Program-made: the position numbers and the translations under genes
Shown here: one piece after another, positions 1-8,028 of the stretch
Layout of the letters: each line of letters begins with the position of its first letter
Position numbering within the stretch: position 1 is the stretch's first letter
From: Neobacillus niacini
Lineage (GTDB): Bacteria; Bacillota; Bacilli; Bacillales; Cytobacillaceae
Reading direction: 5' to 3'
Length of the DNA: 40,573 nucleotides
Assembly: GCF_023715415.1 (NCBI RefSeq)
Contig: NZ_JAMBOB010000020.1
Coordinates: 1-40,573, forward strand
The notes under the pieces: generated by a model
What the model was told of the DNA's origin: nothing
Database searches by the model: none
The model's input: only the letters and a program-made list of their open reading frames with translations

Positions 1-87
1 TGAAAGATGATCAGGTTGATAGGTCAGAGGTGGAAGCGTGGTAACATGTGGAGCTGACTGATACTAATCGTTCGAGGACTTAACCAA
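1..87 (+). rRNA. 23S ribosomal RNA, 3' end only
   Basis: The window opens inside the last part of a 23S rRNA gene. The closing sequence ending in GAGGACTTAACCA at about 86 is the usual Bacillus 23S 3' terminus. The 5S gene and a tRNA cluster follow on the same strand, as in a complete rRNA operon. The 3' end is placed by similarity to known Bacillus ends and may be off by a few bases. The 134-bp spacer to 5S is AT-rich and holds no gene. Confidence 0.93.
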
Positions 88-220
88 TTTTTAAAGGCAA
101 ACTCGTTTTACAAAACTTCTTCTGAAAATTATCTAGTTTTGAGGGAATGATTTTTTTAAAAAACCTCTTGAAAAGTTTCAAAAAGACAGTATAATAATAA
201 ATGTCTTTGAGAAAAAATAG

Positions 221-336
<116 letters not shown>

Positions 337-346
337 TTTATATTGT

Positions 347-421
347 TCCGCAGTAGCTCAGTGGTAGAGCTATCGGCTGTTAACCGATCGGTCGTAGGTT
401 CGAGTCCTACCTGCGGAGCCA
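347..421 (+). tRNA. tRNA-Asn (GTT)
   Basis: 75-nt cloverleaf with encoded CCA. The anticodon loop CTGTTAA gives GTT. It is identical in sequence to the copy at 39562-39636. Confidence 0.97.
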
Positions 422-449
422 TTTCTATTTTTATTCGAAAATTAGCTAT

Positions 450-522
450 GCTTCCATAGCTCAGTAGGTAGAGCACTTCCATGGTAAGGAAGAGGTCAGC
501 GGTTCGAGCCCGCTTGGAAGCT
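450..522 (+). tRNA. tRNA-Thr (GGT)
   Basis: 73-nt cloverleaf. The acceptor strand GCTTCCA pairs with TGGAAGC and the discriminator is T. The anticodon loop ATGGTAA gives GGT. The CCA end is not encoded (TTC follows), so it must be added by CCA-transferase. Confidence 0.95.
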
Positions 523-542
523 TTCCTATTCTTTAATTATAT

Positions 543-617
543 GGCCCCTTGGTCAAGTGGTTAAGACACCTCCCTTTCACGGAGGTAACACGGGTTCGAA
601 TCCCGTAGGGGTCACCA
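543..617 (+). tRNA. tRNA-Glu (TTC)
   Basis: 75-nt cloverleaf with encoded CCA and anticodon TTC in the stem CCTCC/GGAGG. A second copy at 39742-39813 has the same body but lacks the encoded CCA. Confidence 0.97.
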
Positions 618-656
618 ATGTTTTTATGCGAAAGCGAAAATAACTTACTATCATAC

Positions 657-732
657 GGAGGATTAGCTCAGCTGGGAGAGCATCTGCCTTACAAGCAGAG
701 GGTCGGCGGTTCGATCCCGTCATCCTCCACCA
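657..732 (+). tRNA. tRNA-Val (TAC)
   Basis: 76-nt cloverleaf with encoded CCA. The anticodon loop CTTACAA gives TAC. Confidence 0.97.
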
Positions 733-798
733 ATATTTTTTTGCGATATCAAATTAACTTTTGATATTTTTACCAATAAAAAATTATATTTAATATAT

Positions 799-874
<76 letters not shown>

Positions 875-952
875 TGCTTCTTACTTGCTGAATTTACATC
901 AGCGGAAGCATGCGAAAAATCCCAGAAGGGATTTTAAACAGTTTTTATAAGT

Positions 953-1037
953 GGAGGGGTAGCGAAGTGGCTAAACGCGGCGGACTGTAAATCCGCTCCC
1001 TCCGGGTTCGGCGGTTCGAATCCGTCCCCCTCCACCA
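953..1037 (+). tRNA. tRNA-Tyr (GTA)
   Basis: 85-nt class II tRNA with a long variable arm (CTCCCTCCGGGTTCGG region), anticodon GTA and encoded CCA. Two hairpins (875-910 and 916-935) fill the spacer between it and tRNA-Thr. Confidence 0.96.
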
Positions 1038-1085
1038 CTTATATTTTTTAAAAATGTTGGACAAACTAGTTAATGTCCTTAACAT

Positions 1086-1160
1086 TGGGCTATAGCCAAG
1101 CGGTAAGGCATCGCACTTTGACTGCGACATGCGTTGGTTCAAATCCAGCTAGCCCAGCCA
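1086..1160 (+). tRNA. tRNA-Gln (TTG)
   Basis: 75-nt cloverleaf with encoded CCA. The anticodon loop CTTTGAC gives TTG. The same Gln-Lys pair, one base apart, recurs at 39969-40120. Confidence 0.97.
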
Positions 1161-1161
1161 A

Positions 1162-1234
1162 GAGCCATTAGCTCAGTTGGTAGAGCATCTGACTTTTAAT
1201 CAGAGGGTCGAAGGTTCGAGTCCTTCATGGCTCA
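1162..1234 (+). tRNA. tRNA-Lys (TTT)
   Basis: 73-nt cloverleaf with anticodon TTT. The acceptor GAGCCAT/ATGGCTC and discriminator A are followed by TCA, so no CCA is encoded. The paralogue at 40045-40120 has an identical body but does encode CCA. Confidence 0.96.
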
Positions 1235-1302
1235 TCATTTTACAAATTGACCCCAAGGGATATTTTATCTCTAAGGGTCTTTATCTATGAAAAATTGAAT
1301 AT

Positions 1303-1378
1303 GGGGCCTTAGCTCAGCTGGGAGAGCGCCTGCTTTGCACGCAGGAGGTCAGCGGTTCGATCCCGCTAGGCTCCACCA
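1303..1378 (+). tRNA. tRNA-Ala (TGC)
   Basis: 76-nt cloverleaf with encoded CCA. The anticodon loop TTTGCAC gives TGC. It is the last gene of the first tRNA cluster; a terminator follows about 100 bp later. Confidence 0.97.
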
Positions 1379-1480
1379 AGTTAATTTCACGATAGTGAAT
1401 TTAACTATGATTTTTTGCCAAGCAAAATAATCAAATTTTTTTGTAAAGCAAAATAACCATCACACTACATATTAAATTTC

Positions 1481-1511
1481 GCCTTAAATCATTACGATTT
1501 AAGGCTTTTTT
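1481..1511 (+). terminator. Rho-independent terminator of the rRNA-tRNA operon
   Basis: A perfect 10-bp stem GCCTTAAATC (1481-1490) and GATTTAAGGC (1496-1505) with loop ATTAC is followed by six T residues. It closes the rRNA-tRNA unit. Confidence 0.9.
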
Positions 1512-1645
1512 ATGTTCAAGCAAAAGTCCTAAGTTACTGCCAATTCAAAGACCTAAAGGCTAAGGCTAAAAGTTGGCTACCATCAATGGATGTACATAAA
1601 TACCGATTCCGCTGCAACCGTATATATATACAAAATCTTGTCGAG

Positions 1646-1675
1646 TTGAGTCATTTACCTGAAAGCGGTTAAAAT
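1646..1675 (+). promoter_or_regulatory. Probable sigma-A promoter of rocF
   Basis: TTGAGT (1646-1651), an 18-bp spacer and TAAAAT (1670-1675) stand about 30 bp before the rocF start. I see no sigma-L (-24/-12) motif, unlike the B. subtilis roc operons. The stretch 1512-1640 shows no gene or clear repeat. Confidence 0.55.
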
Positions 1676-1705
1676 AGTAGTTAATGAAGGGGCAGGAGGT
1701 ACAGT

Positions 1706-2602
1706 ATGAGAAAACTATCTATAATTGGAATGCCAATGGATTTAGGTCAAATGAGACGTGGAGTTGATATGGGACCTAGTGCTATCCGATATGCAGGAAT
1801 AAATGAGAGATTGAAACCACTTTTTGACCAAATTCACGACATGGGAGATATTCCAATTGGAAGACCAGAAGTAGTAATCGATAAGGAATCAAATTTGAGA
1901 AATTTAGACCTCGTTGCTGAAAAAAGTACACTGCTAGCAGAAAAAGTGGATGAAGTTATTCAATCAAGGTCTTTTCCGCTTGTTTTGGGGGGAGATCACA
2001 GCATTGCCATTGGAACATTAGCAGGTGTTTCGAAGCATTATCAGAACCTCGGGGTTATATGGTATGATGCACATGGTGATTTGAATACGGCAGATACCTC
2101 ACCTTCTGGAAATATTCATGGTATGCCATTAGCTGCGAGTTTGGGTGTTGGTCATCGTTCCTTAACAGATATCGCAGGGTATGCACCAAAAGTAAAACCA
2201 GAAAACGTGGTTATCATCGGTGCGAGATCGCTTGATGAAGGTGAAAAGATTTTAATCAAAGAAAAAGGCATTAAAGTATATACAATGCATGAAATTGATC
2301 GGCTAGGGATGGCAAAAGTGATGGAAGAAACGATTACATATCTAAAGGAACGAACAGATGGTGTTCACCTATCACTTGATTTAGACGGTTTGGATCCTAA
2401 CGATGCTCCGGGTGTAGGGACTCCGGTGATGGGCGGCATTAGTTATCGAGAAAGTCATTTGGCAATGGAAATGCTAGAAGAAGCCCAGATTATTACTTCA
2501 GCTGAATTTGTAGAAGTTAATCCCATTTTAGATGAGAAAAACAAAACTGCACGAGTAGCTGTTGAATTGATGGGATCCTTGTTTGGAGAAAAATTATTAT
2601 AA
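1706..2602 (+). CDS. rocF: Arginase
   Basis: This cytoplasmic enzyme hydrolyses L-arginine to ornithine and urea, the first step of arginine catabolism. The 298-residue protein fits the bacterial arginase length. The binuclear manganese ligands are all visible: H98 in GGDHS, D121, H123 and D125 in DAHGD, and D225 and D227 in SLDLDGLDP. H138 in NIHGMPLA and the EVNP motif near 270 also match the family. The ATG start has a strong GGCAGGAGGT ribosome site 7 bp upstream. The gene stands alone between the tRNA terminator and its own hairpin, with sigW downstream. An arginase in this position is common in Bacillus relatives of the B. cereus type, whereas B. subtilis keeps rocF with rocDE. Agmatinase or formiminoglutamase are less likely alternatives. 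Confidence 0.93.
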   Translation: MRKLSIIGMPMDLGQMRRGVDMGPSAIRYAGINERLKPLFDQIHDMGDIPIGRPEVVIDKESNLRNLDLVAEKSTLLAEKVDEVIQSRSFPLVLGGDHSIAIGTLAGVSKHYQNLGVIWYDAHGDLNTADTSPSGNIHGMPLAASLGVGHRSLTDIAGYAPKVKPENVVIIGARSLDEGEKILIKEKGIKVYTMHEIDRLGMAKVMEETITYLKERTDGVHLSLDLDGLDPNDAPGVGTPVMGGISYRESHLAMEMLEEAQIITSAEFVEVNPILDEKNKTARVAVELMGSLFGEKLL

Positions 2603-2610
2603 ACATTAGG

Positions 2611-2644
2611 CAGCAGCTTTCCAAGGAAGCTGCTGTTATTATTT
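2611..2644 (+). terminator. Terminator after rocF
   Basis: CAGCAGCTT (2611-2619) pairs with AAGCTGCTG (2627-2635). The following tract (TTATTATTT) is only moderately T-rich, so it may be a leaky terminator. Confidence 0.7.
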
Positions 2645-2732
2645 CAGTTTAAAAAATGAGTAAGCCTTCTTATATCCAAAATTAGTTAATTTTTGTTAAT
2701 ATAAAAAGTATGTAGGAAGATATTATTTATAT

Positions 2733-2758
2733 TGAAACCTTTTTGCTTATGATTCGTA
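2733..2758 (+). promoter_or_regulatory. Sigma-W autoregulatory promoter
   Basis: TGAAAC (2733-2738), exactly 16 bp, then CGTA (2755-2758) is the textbook sigma-W promoter. It lies 35 bp before sigW. SigW in B. subtilis transcribes its own operon from the same kind of site, so positive autoregulation is expected here. Confidence 0.93.
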
Positions 2759-2793
2759 AGATTGTATAGCCGCATTGGAGCTGAGATAAATTA

Positions 2794-3357
2794 ATGGAAG
2801 CCCTTATAAAAAAGAGAATTAAACAGGTTATAAAAGGCGATCAGGATGCATTTGCTGACATTGTTGAAATCTATAGTAACAGTATTTTTCAGCTGGGGTA
2901 TCGAATGCTGGGAAATCGCCATGAGGCAGAGGACATTGCACAGGAAGCCTTTATCCGTGCATATGTTAATATTAAGTCATTTAATCAGGATTTAAAATTT
3001 TCTACATGGTTATTCAGGATTGCAACCAACTTATGTATCGACAGAATTAGAAAGAAGAAGCCTGATTACTATCTGGATGCAGAAGTTTCTGGGACAGATG
3101 GTCTTACCATGTATTCACAGCTCTCTTCGAACTCCCCTTTACCTGAGAACGAATTGGAAAGTCTTGAACTCCAAGAAAGTGTTCAAAAGGAAATATTAAA
3201 GCTGCCTGAAAAATACAGGTCTGTGATTGTTCTGAAATATATGGAAGAGTTGTCATTAAATGAGATAAGTGAAATCCTTGATATGCCATTAGGCACAGTC
3301 AAAACCCGTATCCATCGTGGACGCGAGGCATTGCGACAACAATTACGTTATGTGTGA
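2794..3357 (+). CDS. sigW: ECF RNA polymerase sigma factor SigW
   Basis: This is the extracytoplasmic-function sigma factor that redirects RNA polymerase to cell-envelope stress and antimicrobial-defence genes. At 187 residues it equals B. subtilis SigW. Region 2 is visible as GNRHEAEDIAQEAFIRAY and FSTWLFRIATNLCIDR (about residues 40-90). The region 4 helix-turn-helix is LSLNEISEILDMPLGTVKTR with IHRGREALR (about 150-180). The run KKKPDYYLDAEVSGTDGLTMY is characteristic of SigW itself rather than other ECF factors. It is preceded by a perfect sigma-W promoter and followed after 16 bp by its anti-sigma factor rsiW, so the two form an autoregulated operon. Confidence 0.97.
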   Translation: MEALIKKRIKQVIKGDQDAFADIVEIYSNSIFQLGYRMLGNRHEAEDIAQEAFIRAYVNIKSFNQDLKFSTWLFRIATNLCIDRIRKKKPDYYLDAEVSGTDGLTMYSQLSSNSPLPENELESLELQESVQKEILKLPEKYRSVIVLKYMEELSLNEISEILDMPLGTVKTRIHRGREALRQQLRYV

Positions 3358-3373
3358 TAAGAGGTGAAACACG

Positions 3374-3997
3374 TTGAAGTGTAATGATGAAATCGTTGAC
3401 TTAATGCATGAATACTTAGATGAAGAAATTGATCCTACAAATGAGATGATTTTAAGAGAACACCTCAAAAGCTGCAAGGAATGTGAGACACTGTTCAATG
3501 AATTTAAGAAGACGATTGCAGTTGTAAAAGGCACGTCTAGAATGCAAGCACCACCTGACTTTACAGCAAAAGTGATGGCTAGTCTTCCAAAAGAAAAGAA
3601 AAAAGTAGGTATGCAAAGATGGCTGAGAAATCATCCGCTCATTGCTGCTGCTTCCTTATTTTTGGTTTTAATGATGGGCAGTGTATTTTCAACATGGAAT
3701 CAAGAACGGGAATTTTCCGTTTCTAAACAGGAAAATTTAATAGTACAAAACAATACGGTAATTGTTCCCGAAGGAGAAGTCGTCAAAGGGGATGTCATCG
3801 TTCGAAACGGAGAATTAAAAATCGAGGGTGAAGTTCAAGGCGACGTAACGGTAATTAATGGGGAAAAGTATTTAGCTTCAGCTGGACATGTAACGGGCCA
3901 AATTGAAGAGGTTAATGAAGTATTTGATTGGATTTGGTATCACATGAAAAAGACAGCCTATGATGTTATTGATATTTTTAATGATAGTGAAAAATAA
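3374..3997 (+). CDS. rsiW: Anti-sigma-W factor RsiW
   Basis: This single-pass membrane protein sequesters SigW until PrsW, RasP and then ClpXP degrade it. The 207-residue product starts with TTG behind an AGAGGTG site. The cytoplasmic zinc-binding anti-sigma motif is H30-x3-C34-x2-C37. A transmembrane helix spans about residues 88-107 (HPLIAAASLFLVLMMG), and the rest is extracytoplasmic. The Ala-rich start of the helix (IAAAS) corresponds to the AAA stretch that becomes the ClpXP tag after RasP cleavage in B. subtilis. The extracellular part has a repetitive beta pattern (GEVVKGDVIVRNGELKIEGEV), as in the B. subtilis protein. It is co-transcribed with sigW. Confidence 0.95.
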   Translation: MKCNDEIVDLMHEYLDEEIDPTNEMILREHLKSCKECETLFNEFKKTIAVVKGTSRMQAPPDFTAKVMASLPKEKKKVGMQRWLRNHPLIAAASLFLVLMMGSVFSTWNQEREFSVSKQENLIVQNNTVIVPEGEVVKGDVIVRNGELKIEGEVQGDVTVINGEKYLASAGHVTGQIEEVNEVFDWIWYHMKKTAYDVIDIFNDSEK

Positions 3998-4003
3998 TAA
4001 AAG

Positions 4004-4036
4004 GAAGTCACTCAGCAAGTGGGTGATTTCTTTTTT
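4004..4036 (+). terminator. Terminator of the sigW-rsiW operon
   Basis: GAAGTCACTC (4004-4013) pairs with GGGTGATTTC (4021-4030), including two G-U pairs, and six T residues follow. Confidence 0.88.
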
Positions 4037-4082
4037 AATTTTTAGTATTTAAATGACAAATAATAGGTACAAGTTGCATTTA

Positions 4083-4091
4083 TGGTATAAT
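4083..4091 (+). promoter_or_regulatory. Probable extended -10 promoter of cdaA-cdaR-glmM
   Basis: TGG directly before TATAAT (4086-4091) forms an extended -10 element 40 bp upstream of cdaA. No good -35 hexamer is present at 16-18 bp. It would let cdaAR-glmM be transcribed independently of sigma-W. Confidence 0.6.
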
Positions 4092-4131
4092 AAATGGGTT
4101 ATAAGTTAGACAAATTTACGGAGGAAAAACA

Positions 4132-4965
4132 ATGCCGTTTTTTGAAGATTTTACAATATGGAAGTACCTAGCTAGTATTGTTGATATTCTCCTTGTTTCG
4201 TATGTCATTTATAAGTTATTAAACCTTATAAAAGGAACGAAGGCTGTTCAATTATTAAAAGGGATTGTAGTAATTCTTCTTATAAGAGTGGTCAGTGAGT
4301 TTTTTGGACTAAATACGCTAAGCTGGTTAACACAGCAAGCGATTGATTGGGGATTCTTAGCCGTTATCATTATTTTTCAGCCGGAGCTTCGGAGAGCTCT
4401 TGAGCAATTAGGTAGAGGGCGTTTTTTCTCAAGAAGCAGTGGACCTGATGATGAGGAACAAGAGAAAATGGTGGACGCCATTATTAAAGCAACAGATTAT
4501 ATGGCGAAGAGACGCATTGGAGCCTTGATTTCCATTGAGAGGGAAACAGGGATGAGTGATTACATTGAAACAGGTATCCCGCTAGATGCGAAAATATCTT
4601 CTGAATTGCTCATAAATATTTTCATTCCAAATACACCACTTCATGATGGTGCTGTCATTATTCAAAAAAACAATATTGCGGCGGCGGCGTGTTATCTTCC
4701 CTTATCTGAAAGCCCCTTTATCTCAAAGGAACTCGGTACAAGACATCGTGCTGCTCTAGGAATAAGTGAAGTAACAGACAGTTTAACCGTTGTTGTTTCA
4801 GAAGAAACCGGAAATATCTCTCTCACTAGAAACGGTGAGCTTCACCGAAATTTAACATTAGAGGGTTTCAAGGAATTAATCTCTCATGATTTAATCATTA
4901 CCAGCACGAAAGTAAAACCGGCTTCTTCAGCTCGTTGGAACTGGAGGGGAAAGAATAATGGATAA
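4132..4965 (+). CDS. cdaA: Diadenylate cyclase CdaA
   Basis: This membrane-bound enzyme condenses two ATP into cyclic di-AMP, the essential messenger for potassium and osmolyte balance. Three predicted membrane helices (about 14-34, 42-58 and 68-83) precede the cytoplasmic DAC domain. The catalytic DGA (172-174) lies in LHDGAVII and the RHR motif (204-206) in GTRHRAALG. At 277 residues it is close to the usual family length. The ATG start follows an ACGGAGGA site. The gene overlaps cdaR by 8 bp, and glmM follows, which is the conserved cdaA-cdaR-glmM order. In other Firmicutes CdaR and GlmM bind CdaA and modulate it, linking c-di-AMP to wall precursor synthesis. Confidence 0.97.
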   Translation: MPFFEDFTIWKYLASIVDILLVSYVIYKLLNLIKGTKAVQLLKGIVVILLIRVVSEFFGLNTLSWLTQQAIDWGFLAVIIIFQPELRRALEQLGRGRFFSRSSGPDDEEQEKMVDAIIKATDYMAKRRIGALISIERETGMSDYIETGIPLDAKISSELLINIFIPNTPLHDGAVIIQKNNIAAAACYLPLSESPFISKELGTRHRAALGISEVTDSLTVVVSEETGNISLTRNGELHRNLTLEGFKELISHDLIITSTKVKPASSARWNWRGKNNG

Positions 4966-6187
4966 ACTAATGGATAATCCTTGGTTTATTAAAATAATGG
5001 CGATATTACTGGCCGTTCTACTTTATTATGTCGTCCCTAATACTGGCAGCAAGACAAACGAAATAAATGTACCAGGCGGAAATACCACAGAAATCTTAGC
5101 TGATATCCCTGTAAAAGCTTATTATGATACAGAAAACCTTGTAGTTTCAGGAATTCCGGATACGGTGGATGTAACAATTGAAGGACCAATGCCCCATGTT
5201 CAGTCAGCAAAGGCTTTAAAAAACTTTGAGGTATTTGTAGATATAACCAATGCTAAAATTGGAAACCAAAAGGTGAAATTTGAGGTTAGTGGTTTATCTG
5301 ATAAATTAAAAGCAACCATCAAGCCAAGTACCATAACCGTAGCGATTCAAGAAAAGGTTACGACTGAGTTTACGGTGGAGGCAGAATTTGATAATGATTT
5401 GATAAAAGATGGTTATTCGGCGGGACAACCTACCGTTAAGCCAAATAAGGTAAAAATTACAGGTGCCAAAGATGTAGTCGATCGAATTACATATGTAAAA
5501 GCAGCACTTGAAGGCGGAGATCTACTCGATAGTACTGTGACAAAAGAAGCACAGGTACAGGTACTAGATAAAGAACTAAATAAACTGAATGTTGTCGTTG
5601 AACCGGAGACCGTACAAGTTACGATTCCAATAAAAAGCAATACAAAAACTGTCCCAATAAACATCATTGAAAAAGGTACCCCACAAGAAGGAATCACGAT
5701 TGAATCAATGAAATTAGATGTTGAGGAAGCCGTTATTTCTGGAGCTGAGGATGTTTTAAAAGAAACGGATAGTGTCCGCGTTGAAGTGGATGTAAGTAAA
5801 ATAAGTGAAAATACGACACAGACTTTACCGGTTATTATTTCAAACGGGGTAACAAAAGTAACACCTGAAACGGTAAAGGTAACCGTGGTTGTGAAAAGTG
5901 AAGTAGAGAAAACTGTATCTGGTGTTCCAATAAAAATTAGAAATTTACCGGAACAATATGAGGCGGTCATCAATGAACCAGCAAATCGAGCAGTAAATTT
6001 ATTAGTCTTTGGACCAGGAACAGAGGTAACTGCTTTAGGACCAAACAACTTCGATATATTTATTGATTTGAATGGACTTACAGAAGGCGAGCATAATGTG
6101 AACATCCAAGTGAATGGGCCGCCTAATGTAAAGTGGGCACCTGATAAATCATCTGTAAAAATTACAATAACGAGAGACAACGCATAA
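4958..6187 (+). CDS. cdaR: CdaA regulatory protein CdaR (YbbR repeats)
   Basis: This membrane-anchored extracytoplasmic protein modulates CdaA. One N-terminal helix (about residues 9-26, FIKIMAILLAVLLYYVV) anchors it. The remaining 380 residues are a series of about four YbbR domains, recognisable from repeated IPV-x-n-V-x-GIP/GAED-x-V and VTV/VTI-x(2)-x-P patterns. At 409 residues it is shorter than the 483-residue B. subtilis protein, mostly at the C-terminus, but that is within the family's range. It overlaps the end of cdaA by 8 bp, which suggests translational coupling. A long antisense reading frame across it is a shadow. Confidence 0.94.
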   Translation: MDKLMDNPWFIKIMAILLAVLLYYVVPNTGSKTNEINVPGGNTTEILADIPVKAYYDTENLVVSGIPDTVDVTIEGPMPHVQSAKALKNFEVFVDITNAKIGNQKVKFEVSGLSDKLKATIKPSTITVAIQEKVTTEFTVEAEFDNDLIKDGYSAGQPTVKPNKVKITGAKDVVDRITYVKAALEGGDLLDSTVTKEAQVQVLDKELNKLNVVVEPETVQVTIPIKSNTKTVPINIIEKGTPQEGITIESMKLDVEEAVISGAEDVLKETDSVRVEVDVSKISENTTQTLPVIISNGVTKVTPETVKVTVVVKSEVEKTVSGVPIKIRNLPEQYEAVINEPANRAVNLLVFGPGTEVTALGPNNFDIFIDLNGLTEGEHNVNIQVNGPPNVKWAPDKSSVKITITRDNA

Positions 6188-6224
6188 TACACAGCAGTAA
6201 ACATGATAAGGAGCGATTTTGAAA

Positions 6225-7574
6225 ATGGGAAAATACTTTGGTACCGATGGCGTCCGAGGCGTTGCAAATAGTGAATTAACACCTGAATTAGCTTTTAAAT
6301 TAGGACGTTTCGGGGGTTTTGTATTAACAAAGGATAAGGACAGACCAAAAGTGCTAATTGGTCGTGATACCCGTGTTTCCGGACATATGCTTGAAGGGGC
6401 ATTAGTAGCTGGTTTACTTTCTATTGGTGCTGAGGTAATGCGCTTAGGAGTAATCTCAACTCCTGGGGTATCCTATCTAACAAAGGCATTAGGTGCTGAA
6501 GCTGGTGTAATGATTTCTGCTTCACACAATCCGGTTGCGGACAATGGAATTAAGTTCTTTGGTCCTGATGGATTTAAGCTTTCTGATGACCAAGAACTTG
6601 AAATTGAAGAATTAATTGATATGGAAGAAGATCAATTACCTAGACCTGTTGGGGCGGACCTAGGACAGGTTATGGATTATTTTGAAGGTGGTCAAAAGTA
6701 TCTTCAATACTTAAAGAATACAGTTGATGAGGATTTCTCAGGCATACATATTGCCTTAGATTGTGCACATGGAGCTACTTCTTCACTTGCCACTCATCTA
6801 TTTGCAGACCTAGATGCGGATATTTCTGTTATGGGTGCTTCGCCTAATGGCATCAATATTAATGCTGGGGTGGGTTCCACACATCCTGAAGCCTTAGCAG
6901 CAATGGTTAAGGAAAAAGGTGCAGATGTTGGGCTATCGTTTGATGGTGATGGTGACCGTTTAATTGCTATTGATGAAAAAGGTAATATCGTTGATGGTGA
7001 CCAAATTATGTTTATTTGTGGAAAGTATATGAAAGAACAGGGTCGTCTAAAGCATAGCACGATTGTTTCGACTGTTATGAGTAATCTTGGATTTTACAAA
7101 GGCTTAGAAGGCTATGGAATTCAAAGTGTACCAACTGCAGTTGGAGATCGGTATGTGGTAGAAGAAATGAAGAAAAACGGCTTTAATCTTGGTGGGGAGC
7201 AATCTGGTCATATTATTTTCTTAGACTACAATACCACTGGTGACGGATTATTAACGGGGTTGCAATTAGTAAATATTATGAAATCAACTCAGAAGAAATT
7301 GTCTGAACTAGCTGCAGATATGAAAAAGTTTCCTCAGAAGCTTGTTAATGTACGTGTAACGGATAAACACCATGTTACGGATAATGAGAAGGTTAAAACG
7401 GTTATTGAACAGGTGGAAGCAGAAATGAATGGGAACGGCCGTATTCTTGTTCGTCCATCAGGCACTGAACCACTAGTCCGCGTGATGGCTGAAGCACCTA
7501 CAGAAGAAGTATGTGCTGCATATGTAGACCGAATTGTTTCTGTTGTAAAAGCTGAAATGGAATTAAAAGAATAG
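6225..7574 (+). CDS. glmM: Phosphoglucosamine mutase GlmM
   Basis: The cytoplasmic enzyme converts glucosamine-6-phosphate to glucosamine-1-phosphate on the way to UDP-GlcNAc. I place the start at ATG 6225 (449 residues, MGKYFGTDGVRG) because AAGGAG at 6208-6213 is 11 bp upstream and the family begins at this residue; a TTG two codons earlier is possible. The phosphoserine S100 lies in ISASHNP, the Mg2+ loop D240-G-D242-G-D244 in FDGDGDR, and the phosphate-binding loop in RPSGTEP (410-416). It is third in the cdaA-cdaR-glmM operon and is followed by two tandem hairpins before glmS, which makes the next substrate in the same pathway. Confidence 0.97.
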   Translation: MGKYFGTDGVRGVANSELTPELAFKLGRFGGFVLTKDKDRPKVLIGRDTRVSGHMLEGALVAGLLSIGAEVMRLGVISTPGVSYLTKALGAEAGVMISASHNPVADNGIKFFGPDGFKLSDDQELEIEELIDMEEDQLPRPVGADLGQVMDYFEGGQKYLQYLKNTVDEDFSGIHIALDCAHGATSSLATHLFADLDADISVMGASPNGININAGVGSTHPEALAAMVKEKGADVGLSFDGDGDRLIAIDEKGNIVDGDQIMFICGKYMKEQGRLKHSTIVSTVMSNLGFYKGLEGYGIQSVPTAVGDRYVVEEMKKNGFNLGGEQSGHIIFLDYNTTGDGLLTGLQLVNIMKSTQKKLSELAADMKKFPQKLVNVRVTDKHHVTDNEKVKTVIEQVEAEMNGNGRILVRPSGTEPLVRVMAEAPTEEVCAAYVDRIVSVVKAEMELKE

Positions 7575-7582
7575 ATCATTGT

Positions 7583-7625
7583 ATATGCATAAGGGACGAT
7601 ATTGAGCCCTTATGCATATTTTATT
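7583..7625 (+). terminator. Terminator 1 after glmM
   Basis: ATATGCATAAGGG (7583-7595) pairs perfectly with CCCTTATGCATAT (7607-7619), followed by TTTATTA. The 13-bp stem is strong but the T tract is short. Confidence 0.75.
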
Positions 7626-7633
7626 ATGTGAGA

Positions 7634-7661
7634 GGGAAATTAACTACTTTCCCATTTTTTA
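7634..7661 (+). terminator. Terminator 2 after glmM
   Basis: GGGAAA (7634-7639) pairs with TTTCCC (7648-7653), and a run of six T (7655-7660) follows. In tandem with the preceding hairpin it separates glmM from glmS transcription. Confidence 0.7.
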
Positions 7662-7666
7662 TTTTA

Positions 7667-7695
7667 TTGACGAATGGTGATTCATCAGTTACGAT
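7667..7695 (+). promoter_or_regulatory. Sigma-A promoter of glmS
   Basis: TTGACG (7667-7672), 17 bp and TACGAT (7690-7695). The predicted start lies about 75 bp before the ribozyme. The leader in between contains an imperfect inverted repeat (ATTAGTTTGC 7694-7703, GCAAAACTAAT 7719-7729). Confidence 0.65.
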
Positions 7696-7764
7696 TAGTT
7701 TGCTTTGTTCCTTAATAGGCAAAACTAATTATGAAGGAGGATAGTGGATAAGAGAGTTTAGATT

Positions 7765-7925
7765 TAAATAAAAGCGCCTGAACTAACCAGTGTGGGTTAG
7801 TTGACGAGGAGGAGGTTTATCGAATGTTCGGCGGATACCTCCCGGTTGAACGCACAACCGATTATTTCTTCTTTAAAACACCAAGGCAACTCGGTGCACA
7901 AAGAGAGGGAAATGCGCATACTAAA
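7765..7925 (+). ncRNA. glmS ribozyme (glucosamine-6-phosphate-activated self-cleaving RNA)
   Basis: The leader carries the conserved parts of the glmS ribozyme. The cleavage site lies between A7773 and G7774 (AAA/GCGCCTGAACT). The core GACGAGGAGGAGGTTTATCG is at 7803-7822, TTCGGCGGATACCTCCCGG follows, then the hairpin CGGTTG-AACGCA-CAACCG, a CACC...CGGTG hairpin and the closing AGAGGGAAATGCGC. On binding glucosamine-6-phosphate this RNA cuts the glmS message, whose downstream part is then degraded, giving feedback on the enzyme that makes that sugar. The outer borders are approximate. Confidence 0.95.
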
Positions 7926-7974
7926 CATAGCAATAAAAAGAAGAAGGTATATACAGATACCTATCTAAAACAGA

Positions 7975-8028
7975 GATAAGGGGGCAAGGTGAGCCTCCAA
8001 AGCAATCTTGCCCCCTCTATCAGGGAGG
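7975..8028 (+). promoter_or_regulatory. GC-rich hairpin abutting the glmS ribosome site
   Basis: GGGGGCAAG (7980-7988) pairs with CTTGCCCCC (8007-8015). A-T and, past a one-base bulge, four outer pairs (GATA 7975-7978 with TATC 8018-8021) extend it. The hairpin ends directly before the ribosome site AGGGAGG (8022-8028). Its loop contains CCTCC (7994-7998), complementary to GGAGG of that site. No T tract follows, so it is not a normal terminator. A role in translation or in stabilising the cleaved message is inference. Confidence 0.6.

Noticed and set aside
108..127. CodY-box-like sequence in the 23S-5S spacer
   Set aside because: It matches at only about 12 of 15 positions, in a spacer inside an rRNA transcript, and is probably chance in AT-rich DNA.
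945..1142. Open frames over tRNA genes in both clusters
   Set aside because: These frames, including ones producing GRGFESRP- or AELADAPDLGSG-like peptides, are well-known false translations of tRNA genes.
6219..6224. TTG start two codons upstream for GlmM
   Set aside because: The family begins MGKYFGTDG and the AAGGAG spacing to ATG 6225 is acceptable; TTG is closer but would add non-conserved residues.
5413..6282. 289-codon open frame on the minus strand across cdaR
   Set aside because: It is antisense to a clear YbbR-repeat protein, is low-complexity (Thr/Ser/Phe rich as expected from the reverse complement) and has no ribosome site.
7731..7762. Mini-ORFs (MKEDSG and a five-codon GTG frame) in the glmS leader
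   Set aside because: They are very short, with no conserved content visible, next to the ribozyme start; a chance AAGGAGG is the only signal.
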